Shown one piece after another: positions 35,961-48,103 of a stretch of 64,000 nt of DNA (within the stretch, counting starts at the first letter, position 1; every line of letters starts with the position of its first letter). Both the position numbers and the translations under genes were made by a program. Below the pieces are notes generated by a model. It saw nothing but the letters and a program-made list of their open reading frames with translations, was not told the origin of the DNA and made no database searches. The stretch is taken from contig QRFJ01001911.1 of the NCBI GenBank assembly GCA_006176705.1, positions 1-64,000 of the forward strand. Reading direction: 5' to 3'. Origin of the DNA: Cocos nucifera (lineage: Eukaryota > Streptophyta > Magnoliopsida > Arecales > Arecaceae).

Positions 35961-37297
35961 CACTACAAGAATCCAGACTATTAACGATGGCTAATTATCA
36001 TCACTAATAGTCCCTCTGTCATTGCTAATAGTTCCATCGTCACTAATACCGTCATAAAAAGCTAATCTAAAAAATTTTTATCACTAATTATCATTATTAA
36101 TAATGAAAAATCTAGCCATCGCTAATAAGACTATCAGCGATAGCTTTAGCGATGGAATAATTTTATTGCTAATTAGTTTTTAATATTTAAATTAAATTTT
36201 TAATTTTTTTTAAAAAATTATTAGCAACAGTACTTTCATGGCTAATGTCATCGCTAATAATTATTAGCGATTCAAAAATATCATCTCTAATGTTGTATCT
36301 AATTTTTATAATTTTTAAATAAAATAAAAAAATATTTTAAAAAATATTAGTGATGGTAATTTGTCTCTCTAATGATGTCGCTAATAGTTATTAGGAACGA
36401 TAATCACCATCGCCAATACTGATGCCAATAGTTAATTTTATTTTTTAAAAATTAATAATAATATTTTTTAAAACTTATTTTAATTAATCATAATAAATTA
36501 TTATTCTTAATATCTATTATAATTAAAATTTAAAGATAATATAATAATCAAAAATTAAAAACTAATTATATTATGTTAAAAATATAAATTATATAATTTT
36601 TTTATAAGCAGTATCAAAAAAATATAATACATAAAAAAAAAATTAGATCTGATCCTCATCATCATCATCTGCCTCCTCCTCCTCCTCTCAATAGCTGATG
36701 GATGAGAGTCGGATGTTCCCATCATCCTATAATAAAAAATAAAATAATATTAATAAATTTTAATATGGAGGTATATTTTTTGATACACTCTTTTGATTCT
36801 CAAACATATTATTATTATACATTCTATTCGATGATACGGAGCTACAGATATCCCCAGCCCATCGATTGGAATAATTAAATTAAAATTTTAGCCCCTAGAT
36901 CTTCTTTTTGGACTCAAACCTAAATATACGAAGCTTCTAAATATGAAAACTTTAAAATAACTAAAAAAATTTAGTAATATAATTATTTGATGTGATGGCT
37001 GGGATGATGAGCTTGGTTAATCGTGCAACTGTGGATCTTGAAGAAAACTCCAATGACCATATCACGAATGGCATCCAGGAGGCTTTGAGGTTGCTAGCTT
37101 AGAAGCCTTTACACGACCTCCTTTTATATGTGCATCGCTCTAGATCTGGGAGGTCGAGTCATGTAAAGATGCCAAAGGATATTGAGGTGGTGGAGGATCA
37201 GAAGCTGTGGTTGAATTCCTATGATCCCAGCTCCTACTCACCCTCCTAGTGGCATTGAGCCATCCCTCAAGATCAAGAGGGCTGAGAAGATGGATTC
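35961..37297 (-). mobile_element. CACTA-type transposon end X2 (inserted in or beside X1)
   Basis: Begins with a clean CACTACAAGAATCC terminus preceded by GAT, followed by GCGATGG/CCATCGC-type subterminal repeats to about 36430. A stretch (36640-37290) parallel to the possible exon region of X1 follows, with a comparable acidic-tail potential near 36645-36695 that is out of frame. Copia-2 cuts it at 37297. Sequence after copia-2 (54935 onward) probably continues it, but no clear right-hand terminus is found. Confidence 0.6.
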
Positions 37298-39567
37298 TGT
37301 TAGATATGTGCCCTAGAAGCTAGAATTGACTGACACTTGTAATACACTTTTAGGGGCAAAATTATAATTTTGACTATAATCAATAAAATGGGTTATTTTC
37401 TATCACATATGTGTATTTAGTGTCTGTGATACATCCTTTGAATTAATGGTAATGATAATTCATATTTTCAAGAGTTGAAAATTTAAGACATGAATAATCA
37501 TTATTAACTCATAAAATGCTCCCGACCATAGGATCATCACGAGGATGGTGATTGATCCGAAAGGTTGGTGTACAATCATTTCTCTTTAGTAGATGAGTCT
37601 TAAGTCTACGGTGTGGAGACACCAGAGCGAGAGTACAGATACTCGTTAGAGAACGAGGGCACTGAGCGTGACCACCTCGAGTAGTCATTAGGAAGTCTAC
37701 CTTCTCATCAATGACTGACTCGATGCTACAGTAGTGTGTCTGATTCTTTGACCTGAGGTGCATCGGTAGTTCACCTTGAGGGTGTTATAGTTTGACTACA
37801 CCATAACTCGATCTCCTAGCCATTCAAAATCCTGAGGTGTATGTTGGCTATAGCATGTTCATTGTAGAAACTGGATTGCATCAAGATGGAATCTATCTAC
37901 CTCGGTGGTAGAGGAGCAGCCCTATGATGATCATGAGAATCAAGTCCAGAAGCCCATGGCCATGGCAGAGTGAAATAATAGAAAGAGTTTCTATTTAGCT
38001 TTTCACATCGGACCTTGAATCGAATGATTACATCATATGATAGAAACTAGGGTTTGACGAGTTCACCTTAACCCTAATCTGATCGGGGCTCAAGATAGAA
38101 GAACTTAATCACACAGGTAGCTACACCAAGAGGTTTGCATTCAGCTCTGATGGGTTGCCACCATATACTGCTAGGTGTCACTGGTGGATTTTGGAAGTGA
38201 ATTAGAATGATTTAGATGATCGATCATTCTAGCTGTTCAAATCAGAAGAGTTCTGATCCATCGAAAGGAGTTTCGATGATGTCGATGATAGAGATCATGA
38301 CATATCCCATTACCATATAGAACTGAACCTAACTGGATCACACAAATAAGGGTTTGAATCTGGTGATCATCAATTGAACTGATCTAGTTCAATTGATCTG
38401 AATGAGATTCAATTAGGTTCAAGAAAATCATGCTAGCACTCGATTGAACCTAACGTTCTTCTTTTACTATCATAAATAGTTATCCTGACTGAGTCAAAAG
38501 AGTTTGTGCTCGATTAGAGGCCTTCACTTGGTCTGATTGAAGCTTGTCCGGATCAGAAAAGGGTTATCTTATTTTGTAAGACAATACCTACCATTTTTGG
38601 TCATCTGCCATTTCTCGTCCTTTGACTTTGGTCAAAAGTTGACCTTTGACTGGTCAAATGTTGACCATTGATACTTTGATTTCTGTCCACATGTCACATA
38701 CCTATTGGAGGGCTGGTGGGGGCTTGTCCCCTTACCAGAACCTGGCAAGGAGGAGGGCGCATGCCACCCTTGGCGTGTGCCCAAGCAGGAGGCACCCAGG
38801 AGTCCCTTTTGGATAGAAACTCCATCTCCTTTTTGGATTCCAATTAGACTCCTCCTAAGAATCAACTTTGACAGATCTTAGGCATATCTAAGAAGGAATC
38901 TAAGGGATTCTATTTTCATCAATCAGATTTAGATCTGATTTCACAAAAGGTTGTGATTGGTTGGAAAGAAGAGGAGTTGGATCACGCATAGTCTATAAAT
39001 AAGACCCTGTGCCCAACCCAAAGAGCATTGAAAATTCCCACACCCCAAGGCTGGTTCTCTCCTCCTCCTCCATGCCAAGCCTATCTTCTTCCTCTCCTCT
39101 CTACATCCAAAGTGGTTTGGGATCTTGGTTGGTGCAATCTAGATGAGAGAAAGGCGATAGAAAGCTAGAAGGCTGCGCTATTGCAAAGGACAACTGCTGA
39201 TCTTCGAAAGATATTTTGAAGATCCTCCAAATCAGATCCAGATCTAATTTTTGGAGATGTGATAGAGAAGAAGAGGATCTCTAGTTGTAGCCTAAGTGAA
39301 TATTGGTAGAAGCCAGGCACTTGCATGGCTAAATCCAGAACCTTCCGCTGCTTATAGGATCATCAATGGGTAATAGGATAATCCTACGTCAAGATAAATT
39401 AAATTTGATTTAATTTATCTAAATTTATTTTAATTATTAAAATAATAAAAATTAGATCTAAAATATTTTAGATCTGATCTAGATTAAAGAAAAAAATTTT
39501 AAAATATATCTCTTGATCCGATCAGATCTGAACGAACCTGGTCCAAGAAATTAGGATTTTTCCTTCA
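37298..39567 (+). repeat. 5' LTR of copia-2
   Basis: 2270 bp, TGTTAGATATG to TCCTTCA, without the internal duplication of copia-1. The TATA box GTCTATAAATAAGACC lies at 38991-39006. It is much closer to its own 3' LTR than to the LTRs of copia-1, for example in the shared ATCAAGATGGAATCTATC and GAGGCCTTCACTTGG segments, so copia-2 is probably younger than copia-1. Confidence 0.9.
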
Positions 39568-41437
39568 ACTGGTATCAAAGTCAAGGTTCTAAAATATTTA
39601 GATCTAATTTTAAATTTATTTTAATCAAAAAATAAGTAATTTTAGATATCACATGAGATGCAATCAGATCTAAAATTAGAAAAAATTAAAATTAAATGAT
39701 TTAGATCTAGGATTAGAAAATATGCATGACTAGTTCTAAAATAGAATAGTTCTATAGAATAGTCTTGCATGTTTATAATTTAATTTGATTAAATTTTATT
39801 TTAGATCTATTTATTTATTATTTTTTAATATTATAATTATTATAATAATATCTAAAAAATAGCAAATAAAAATTATTTAATTTTAAACATCATATGAGAT
39901 ATGATTGATGCATGTCTAGACTAGTTGTAGAATAGTTCTACATAGTTGTCTAGATTAGAGTTTATTTTGATAAGATCAATTTAAATCTAATTTTTTAGAT
40001 TATTATGAGATAATTTAGATCTAAAAATATGCATGATTCGATACATGAGATGTATGCAAAATATGCCATGATTAGATCTAATTTGTATATGAGATATATG
40101 ATATAGATCTAAAACTATTTTGTAGTATTGCATGTTCCTGATTAAGGCATTCCTCTTAGGCCGTCCGGTCATAAGAATGAAGAAGGTTTAAAGGCCCTCT
40201 CCTCCCATCCGATGGGGTGTTCTTATGATGTGTAGGGGTGCTGCAAATTCGTCCTTAATCAGAAACCCAAAACTTACTTTCTGCAAAATCCTAGATCCTG
40301 AAATCCTAGGATTTATTGTGCATATTTTATTTATGAACCCTACTTAATTAAAAATTAAGATTATGAAATATTAATTAGGTCTAAAATTAAAAATTTTAGA
40401 TCTAAGATATATTCATAATACTGGGTTTGGGCTTGGGTAGCTCAATTAGGTCTAAGCGGTTGATCAAACCGAATCAAGAGTTGGTTAGATGGGATCAACA
40501 ATGCTTAAATTGACCAGCCTAATAGGATTAAGTCTGGGTCAAGATCGAGTCACGATCAAGCAAGACCTAATTAGGCTCAGAGGTTAGAGTCTGGATTATA
40601 GGCTAACCTAATTGGTTCTGGCTCAATAATTTGGTGTCTAAGGTAAGTTTGGCACATACGATCGACTGATTTTTAATTGGAAGCTACTCAACTTGAATGC
40701 ATTCTTGTATGAGTTAATGGCATATCCCTTCCACCGGTCTCACTTACCTAGCCATATCTATTGACATAGTTCTGATATGAGGTGGTCAATAATCCGAGCT
40801 AACCCATGCCACTAGGTTAGTCATAATTGTTATGACTATGACAAGTCTAGTTTAATGAGACCTGAATCAATTCTCCCTAAGAAAAGATTAAGTCTGAGGT
40901 CTTCCACCATTGTAGATATGCGGGCCCTTCTCGAGGGTTGATTGTTCTCGATTGGATACAGTGGCTCAGTTGCACCGAAAAGATGCAACCATGTCTATTA
41001 GGCATTGGATGCTATGGGCTGGAGGATGAGTTGGGCTCAATATTTTGGATATGATGAGAGACTCAATTAGAAATCTAGTCTGTGCAAATGGTGGGTCTGA
41101 CTTAACTAAGGAGTGGATCAATATTTTGGATACGGTGAGATTCATGAATTAGAGATCAAGTTTGGGTGCACCATGATTAGAGAATCATTGAACAAGAGTT
41201 GTTCACTCATTGGCTAACCCATCACCAATAACTGTTAGGTGAGGTGATGAGTCAGTTGGTGAGACCGCACCACCCACTAGAAATCATTAATCATGAAGAT
41301 TTTCATATCTCTACAGAGGGAGTATAGGGATCCGAGAAAATAGTGAAAGCTAATTTATTTAAAAATAAAATTTCTAAATAAATTGGTCAAGTCATAATTA
41401 TAGTATCTAATTAGAATCTGAGACTCTCTACAGAAAA
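39568..41437 (+). other. Primer site and long leader of copia-2
   Basis: The primer site TGGTATCAAAG (39570-39580) carries one change from the initiator-tRNA complement. The 1.87-kb leader is collinear with that of copia-1 and similarly lacks open frames. Both copies share the stretch just before gag that ends in CTCTCTACAGAAAAAT. Confidence 0.65.
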
Positions 41438-43898
41438 ATGTCTGCCTCCAATCCATTGGCACGTATCTTGGACACACATAGACTGACAGAATTCAATTAT
41501 AAAGACTGGCTTAGGAACTATAAAATAGTTTTGGATTTTGAGAAGTTAACCCATGTATTAGACCAGGACCCTCCCACCTTACCTGCCCATTCGTCCACTG
41601 AACAGAGAGCATCTCTGAAAAAATGGATAGACGAAGATAATAAGGCCAGATATTACATGTTGGGCTCGATGTCTGATGAGCTCCAGTGCCAACATGAAGA
41701 TATCAGGACTGCTCACCAAATATTGGCTCACCTGCAAGAGATGTTTGGTGAACAGAGTCGCGCAGCCAAATATCAAATCATAAAATAACTTTTTAAGGCT
41801 AAGATGCGTGATGGGCAGTCAGTTCAAGATCACTATCTAATGATGATCAAAAACTTGGAAGAGCTTGAGAAGCTCGGTATGAAGTTAGACTTGGATCTAC
41901 AGAACGATGTTATTCTGCAATCCTTGACTGATGCATATAGGCAATTCATCATGAATTACCACATGCATAAACTTCAAAATTTCTTGGCCGAATTAATGAA
42001 CATGTTGGTCACCGCTGAGCTTTCTATGAAAGATTCTAAAGGCTCAGTTCTTGCTATGAAATGGATTTCTTCCAAAAGAAAGTCTTCTAAAAAAAAAAAT
42101 CTACGAAAAAGCAGAAGGTTGAAGGAGCAAAGAAGAAGAAGACAGAGCCAAAGAAGAAGATCGATGTCAAAGGAAAGTATTTTCATTGCAACAGTGATGG
42201 CCATTGGAAGCGGAACTTTTCTACTTACCTGGCCACCCTAAAAAATAAGGAAGGTCCTTTTGGAGGTATGCTCGTTATTGAGTCTAACCTTATAGTTTCT
42301 TCTGCATCCAATTGGGTGCTTGACTCTGGTTCTAGTGCTCATCTGTGCACTTCCATGTAGGGTCTTGAGGATAGCAGGAGATTGAGGGATAGAGACATGA
42401 TCCTACGTATCGATAATGGAGCAAGAGTTGCTGTAGTAGCCGTAGAAACATACCCTCTTCAATTATCATCTGATTTAGACTTAGTTTTAAAAGACTGTTA
42501 TTATGTGCCTGCAGCTAGTAGGAATTTGATTTTTGTTTCATGCTTAGCACTAGAAGGCTATGTGATTACCTTCTTTAAGGACCATTGTAACATTCTTTAT
42601 GAAAGAAATAAAATTGCAAATAGTTTTCTTATTAACGATCTTTATTAGCTACATATTGATGTATTTGTTCAAACTACCGAGCAAAACGTGAATGCCAAAC
42701 GACCTAGGGATGGTCCAAACAACAGGTATCTATGGCACCTAAGATTAGGTCATATAGCAGAAGATAGGATCAACAAATTGGAGAAAAATGGGCTATTGAG
42801 TCCATTAACTTTCGAGTCATATCCAACTTGTGAATCTTGTCTTTAAGGCAAAATGACTAAACTCTCTTTTGTAGGACATGGGGAAAGGGCCAAAGATCTC
42901 CTTGCCCTAGTACATACTGATGTGTGCGGCCCATTTGATGTACCGACTAGAAGTAATTTTGTCTACTTCATTACCTTTACTGATGATCTATCTAGGTATG
43001 GATATGTGTATCTTATGAGATACAAGTCTGAAGCTTTTGAAAAGTTTAAAGAATTCAAACATGAAGTAGAAAAACAAACTGAAAAACCCATTAAGGTTGT
43101 TCAAAGAATTCAAACATGAAGTAGAAAAACAAACTAAAAAACCCATTAAGATTCTTCGATTAGATCGAGGAGGTGAATACCTTAGCTAGAAATTCCTAGA
43201 CTATCTCAAGAAAAATGGCATAGTCTCTCAATGGACTCCATCAGGAATACCTCAACTCAACAGGATTTTAGAATGGAGAAATTGGACTCTATTGGATATG
43301 GTTCGATCCATGATGAGCTTCACTGACCTTCCTGATTTTTTTTGGGGATACTCATTGTTAACTTTAATTTATCTACTGAATAGGATTTTCTCTAAAATCA
43401 TTCCTACCACATCGTATGAGATATGGCATGGTAAGAAACCAAGTCTGAGTCATTTTAGAATTTGGGATTGTTCGGCTCATGTCAAAAGACAACAAGAGGA
43501 TAAGTTAGAGTTTAGGTCCTTTAGAGCTCGATTCATAGGATATCCTAAAGAGTCATTAGGATACTATTTCTACATTCCAGAAGATCATAATGTGATTGTG
43601 AGTTAACATGCCATCTTTTTTGAAAAATAGTTTATTCAAGATAGCAGCATTGGAAAGCAGATTAAGCTTGATGAGAAAGTCTCATAAGTACAACGAGCCA
43701 AGAACCAATTGAAATCAAATCAGGTTGAGCCAATAAGAACACTACCTCCTCCACCTCGTAGATCGAAAAGAGTTTTTCATCCCCCTGAAAGATACTTAGG
43801 TATTATTTCAGAGAAAGTAGAGAAAATATTCCTCGTAGGTAATGGTGTTCATGGTGATGATCCCAAAACCAACAATGAGGCGATATCAGATATCGACT
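41438..43898 (+). pseudogene. Copia-2 Gag-protease-integrase remnant
   Basis: Starts at ATG 41438 (MSASNPLARILDTHRL). Gag carries one in-frame stop (TAA 41786-41788), after which the same frame continues from 41804; a frameshift in an A-run near 42090 then moves the frame. Zinc-knuckle remnant FHCNSDGHWKRN near 42180 (last Cys changed). Protease LDSGSSAHLC near 42320. GAG-pre-integrase LWHLRLGHIAEDR near 42730. Integrase core with VHTDVCGPF, TDDLSRYGY and LDRGGEYL (42910-43190), broken by a 55-bp tandem duplication at 43048-43157 that shifts the frame. The integrase C-terminal region runs to 43600, and the linker with LPPPPRRSKR follows near 43743. It ends abruptly at the TRG junction before the reverse transcriptase. 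Confidence 0.88.
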
Positions 43899-44079
43899 TA
43901 ACGTTGGGAGTCCGAAGAAGCTTGGCAGCTAACTAGTTTGGCCGGCTGAATGGGTTGGAAGAAGCTCGGCCGCTGGGGGTTCGGCTGAAGCCCGTCTGCT
44001 GAAGCTCTTTTATGGCTACTGGTTGCATTAGGTTGAGCATCGAGCTAGAATTCGGCGGAAGCGGAATTTATCCCCAACA
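43899..44079 (-). repeat. Truncated 3' LTR of TRG copy C
   Basis: Only about 180 bp remain, ending in TTTATCCCCAACA; they match 49050-49227. The cut falls inside the LTR and is fused to copia-2 within the codons corresponding to ISDID, so it is a deletion junction, not an integration end. On the internal side (minus strand) GGGGGGGCTAG is the polypurine tract. Confidence 0.8.
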
Positions 44080-46260
44080 CTAGCCCCCCCACTTCCGAGT
44101 TCGAAAATCAAAGGAAGGGAGTGCAGGCAAGGCGACTGCCGAAGTCTTCCTCTGAGCTCTATGCTAGTCTAGGTCGAAGCTCGGGGGAGATCTCACCTCC
44201 AGCTAAAGTTGATATTAAAGTTGAAGCCTAGGGAAGATCCCATCTCCAGCCAAGGTTGGGGGGGCTTCGTCCACTGTGATCGAAGCCGGAGGTTGCGCTC
44301 CTCGAGGGCGACATTGTCTCCTACAGCCAAGGTTGACACGATAGTTTTCTCTAGCCGAGGTTGAAGTTGAAGCTCTCCAGCCGAGGTTGACATGATAGCT
44401 TTCTCTAGCCGAGGTCGATGTTGAAGCTCTCCAGCCGAAGTTGACACAATAGCTTTCTTTAGCCGAGGTCGATGCTCATGTTAGGATGAGGTTCTCCTCT
44501 TGTTCCAAATCGAGGTTGACTCGATCGCTTGGGAGAGATCTTATCTCTAGCCGAGGTTAATGCTCGAGTTAGGACGAGGTTCTCCTCTTGTTCCTAACCG
44601 AGGTTGACTCGGTCGCTCGGGAGAGATCTTATCTCTAGCTGAGGTTGATGCTCGCATTAGGACGAGGTTCTCCTCCTGTTCCTAATCAAGGTTGACTTAT
44701 CAACGGTCACTCGAAAGAGATCTTATCTCTGACTGAACTTCTTGGAAGAGATCTTATCTTTGGCCGAGGTTGATTCTTGGGAGAGATCTTATCTCTGGCC
44801 GAGGTGGTCGCTCGGGAGAGATCTTATCTCTAGCCGAACTTCTCGGGAGAGTTCTTATCTCTGACCGAAGTGGTGGTCACTCGGAAGAGATCTTATCTCT
44901 GGTCGAACATCTCAGGAGAGATCTTATCTCTGGCCGAGGTTGATTCTCGGGAGAGATCTTATCTCTGATCGAGGTGGCTGCTCGGAAGAGATCTTATCTT
45001 TGGCCGAGGTTGATTCTCGGGAGAGATCTTATCTCTAGTCGAGGTGGTCGCTCGGAGAGATCTTATCTCTGGCCGAACTTCTTAGGAGAGATCTTATCTC
45101 TGGTCAAGATGGTTGCTTGGGAGAGATCTTATCTCTGACCGAGGTTGATTCTCAGGAGAGATCTTATCTCTAGCCGAGGTGGTCACTCGAGAGAGATCTT
45201 ATCTCTGGCCGAACTTCTTGGGAGAGATCTTTATCTCTGATCGAGGTTGATTCTCGGAGAGAGATCTTATCTCTGACCGTGGTGGTCGCTCGGGAGAGAT
45301 CTTATCTCTAGCCGAACTTCTTAGGAGAGATCTTATCTCTAGCCGAAGTGGTCGCTCGAGAGAGATCTTATCTCTAGTCGAACTTCTCAGGAGAGATCTT
45401 ATCTCTGATCGAGGTTGATTCTCGGAGAGATCTTATCTCTGACCGAGGTGGTCACTCGGGAGAGATCTTATCTCTAGCCGAACTTCTCGGGAGAGATCTT
45501 ATCTCTGGCCGAAATGGTCGCTCAGAAGAGATCTTATCTTTGGCCGAACTTCTCGGGAGAGATCTTATCTCTGGCCGAGGTTGATTCTCGGGAGAGATCT
45601 TATCTCTGGTCGAGGTGGTCGCTCGGGAGAGATCTTATCTCTAGCCGAACTTCTTGGGAGAGATCTTATCTCTGGTCGAAGTGGTCACTCGGAAGAGATC
45701 TTATCTCTGGCCGAAACTTCTCAGGAGAGATCTTATCTCTGGCCGAGGTTGATTCTCGGGAGAGATCTTATCTCTGGCCGAGGTTGATTCTCGAAAGAGA
45801 TCTTATCTCTGGCCGAGGTTGATTCTCGGGAGAGATCTTATCTCTGGCCGAGGTTGATTCTCGAAAGAGATCTTATCTCTGGCCGAACTTCTCGGAAGAG
45901 ATCTTATCTCTGGTTGAGGTTGATTCTTGGAAGAGATCTTATCTCTGACCGAGGTGGTCGCTCGGGAGAGATCTTATCTTTAGCCAAACTTCTCGGGAGA
46001 GATCTTATCTTTGGCCGAAGTGGTCGCTCGAGAGAGTTCTTATCTCTAGCCGAACTTCTCGGGAGTGATCTTATCTCTGGCCAAAGTGGTCGCTCGAGAG
46101 AGATCTTATCTCTAGCCAAATTTCTCTCTGACCGAGGTTGATTTTTGGGAGAGATCTTATCTCTGGCCGAGGTGGTTGCTCGGAAGAGATTTTATCTCTA
46201 GCCGAGGTTGATGGTCATGCTCGTATTAGGATGGGGTCTTCCTCCTATTCCTAACACGGC
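44080..46260 (-). repeat. Large hairpin-repeat array of TRG copy C
   Basis: 44530-46200 holds about forty copies of a 31- or 35-bp unit with the core AGAGATCTTATCTCTGGCCG, where AGAGAT/ATCTCT form a 6-bp stem around CTT. Two spacers alternate: GAACTTCTCGG (31-bp units) and GAGGTTGATTCTCGG or GAGGTGGTCGCTCGG (35-bp units). The edges (44470-44700 and about 46205-46255) carry the TTAGGATGAGGTTCTCCTC...CCTAA hairpin box also present in copy B. Frames such as 45514-45822 are repeat translations. Confidence 0.9.
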
Positions 46261-46546
46261 GACTATTGACTGCTTCTTTTCCTGTCATTACATAGTTCTG
46301 ACACCCAAAAATAATATACTGTTGAAAGAGAAGAACTTTATTGAAAGAAAGTTACTGGCAATGTTTTCCCAAATTTTTTGTAATTTAAGGTCGTGGTAGC
46401 ATCGTTCCTCCGCGCTTCTTCATGCGGACAATCTTTTGTATCTCATGCTGGCTTCCTCACTTTGAAGCATGCTTCTCTTGGCTTCGACGCTGGGTCCTGG
46501 GGTAATGTTGACGATGTCGTGAGGCGGCCGACCTTATCATTTCTTG

Positions 46547-47971
46547 TTACGGCAGCGCCCTTCGCTGATCTTCAGGCTGGCGTTGAATGAATTTACCCAG
46601 CCGCCCCTTTCTAACGAGCTCCTCAATTTTGTCTTGGAGCTGGATGCACTCCTCAGTATCGTGGCCGTGGTCACGATGGTAGAGGCAGTACTTGCTTCGA
46701 TCATGCTTGTTTGGGGGAGACCGTAACCCTTATGGTCTTGGTAGTTGGTTCTCAACTTCGGTGAAGATTTGAGTTCGAGGAGCATTGAGGGGCCATAGTC
46801 ATGAAATCTTTTGGGAGGAGGGCTTCTTCACGCTTCTCTATAAGCTCAGAAAGTTTGGGCCCACCTGCTATCGGAGGGAGTCTGTGAGTGCGGTCGAACT
46901 TCATTCGGCTCTCCATTGCCTGCCAGCCGCTCCCTTAAGGTTTCTTCGTCCTTCAACTTAAAGGCTTCTTCCGCATGGGCATATCTCTCAGCCCGAGCTA
47001 GCAGATTGGCGAAGTCCTTGGGATACCTTTTCTCTAGGAAGAAAAGCAAGTTATTTTTTTGAAGGCCGCCCTTGAGTGTGGCCATCGCGACAGACTGATC
47101 CAAGTCTCGGACTTCCAATGCCGTGGCGTTAAACCGGGTGACGTAAGCCCGGATGGATTTTTCTTGCTTCTACTTGACGTTCATCAGGGAATTTGAACCT
47201 CGGCTCAGTCATCGGTTGTTGATGAAGTGGGTCGCAAACTAACTGCTCATCTGGTCAAAAGAGAAGATCGTATTTGGCTTCAATGTCGAGTACCGATTTC
47301 TCGCTACTCCCTTTAAGGTAGATGGGAAGGCTCGGCACAGCATGGCATCTGAAGCGCCGTGAAGTAGCATCATGCCAGAAGGCCTCCAGATGATCAATCG
47401 GATTAGAGGTCCCATTGTAACTTTCAAGTTGAGGGAGCTTGAAGTTCAGCGGGATGGGCTTTTGCATTATTTCGAGGGAGAAAGGGGAATCGGCACGGAC
47501 ATCGGTATGATGAGCTGGGGCGACGTGGCCGAGCTCTTCAATCCGTTGGTCCATCTTCCGCAGTCTGTGATTGAGGGCATCATCTTGGTTACAGATCTTG
47601 GAGGGCTTCCAGCTACAAATGGGGAAGGTCTCTCTGAGAAGAGAACCATGATCCGAACATGGATCCTCAGCTTTCTGCTTTCCCTTCTCAGGAGCGACGG
47701 GTATGTTGGCCCTGGTACTCTTTCTTGGGGCCGGTTCTTGATATTCTGATGGTGTGTTTCCTGGTGGAGTCACCATCGAGGGCTGCTGTAAGGCCTGCAT
47801 TGCCTCCGTAAGGCCACGGACCTTTCAGACAAGCAGGTCGAACTGCTTCACGTCCACTGTGGGTGCAGGTGGAACTTGAGCGGCTGGGGTCAGAGCAGGA
47901 ACAGATGGATCTGGATGGGATTAGAATGCGGAGGTCGTCGATCACCGAGTGGAGGCTCTCCTGGGGGGCAT
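46547..47971 (-). pseudogene. Gag of TRG copy C, interrupted
   Basis: Minus-strand Tat-type gag. ATG at 47971 (MPPRRASTR, then a stop). The longest stretch, 47255-47800, includes MQALQQPSMVTPPGN, ADSPFSLEIMQKPIP and GTSNPIDHLEAF. A second stretch, 46846-47118, holds MEVRDLDQSVAMATLKGGL and the AERYAHAEEAFKLKDEE segment. The zinc-knuckle variant YCLYHRDHGHDTEEC is near 46690, with a terminal VRKGRLGKFI and stop at 46549. Frameshifts separate the stretches. No pol follows: after about 285 bp the hairpin array begins. It is closer to canonical Tat gag than copy B. Confidence 0.85.
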
Positions 47972-48103
47972 CTTTTCTTTTTGGAAAGGAATTCGAAAGA
48001 GGAGGAAGAAAGATCTCTAGAGTGGGAAGAGACAAATCATCGTCGAGCACTCCTTTAAGAACAAGGGAACCTCAGAGGTTCGGCCCTTCCTCTAGTGCCA
48101 ATC

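Noticed and set aside
45514..46141. Open frames of about 100 residues with repeated RDLISGR / EILSLAE motifs
   Set aside because: They are direct translations of the 31/35-bp AGAGATCTTATCTCT array; other frames and the inverted array (49517-50357) are equally open, and no start context or domain supports a protein.
44530..46200. CRISPR-like array of regularly spaced repeats
   Set aside because: The 'spacers' are only two or three recurring variants, the units are contiguous 31/35-bp tandem repeats in a plant retroelement, and there are no cas genes.
47372..47749. Plus-strand 125-residue frame overlapping gag of TRG copy C
   Set aside because: It is antisense to the recognisable gag frame (47255-47800, minus) and has no features of its own.
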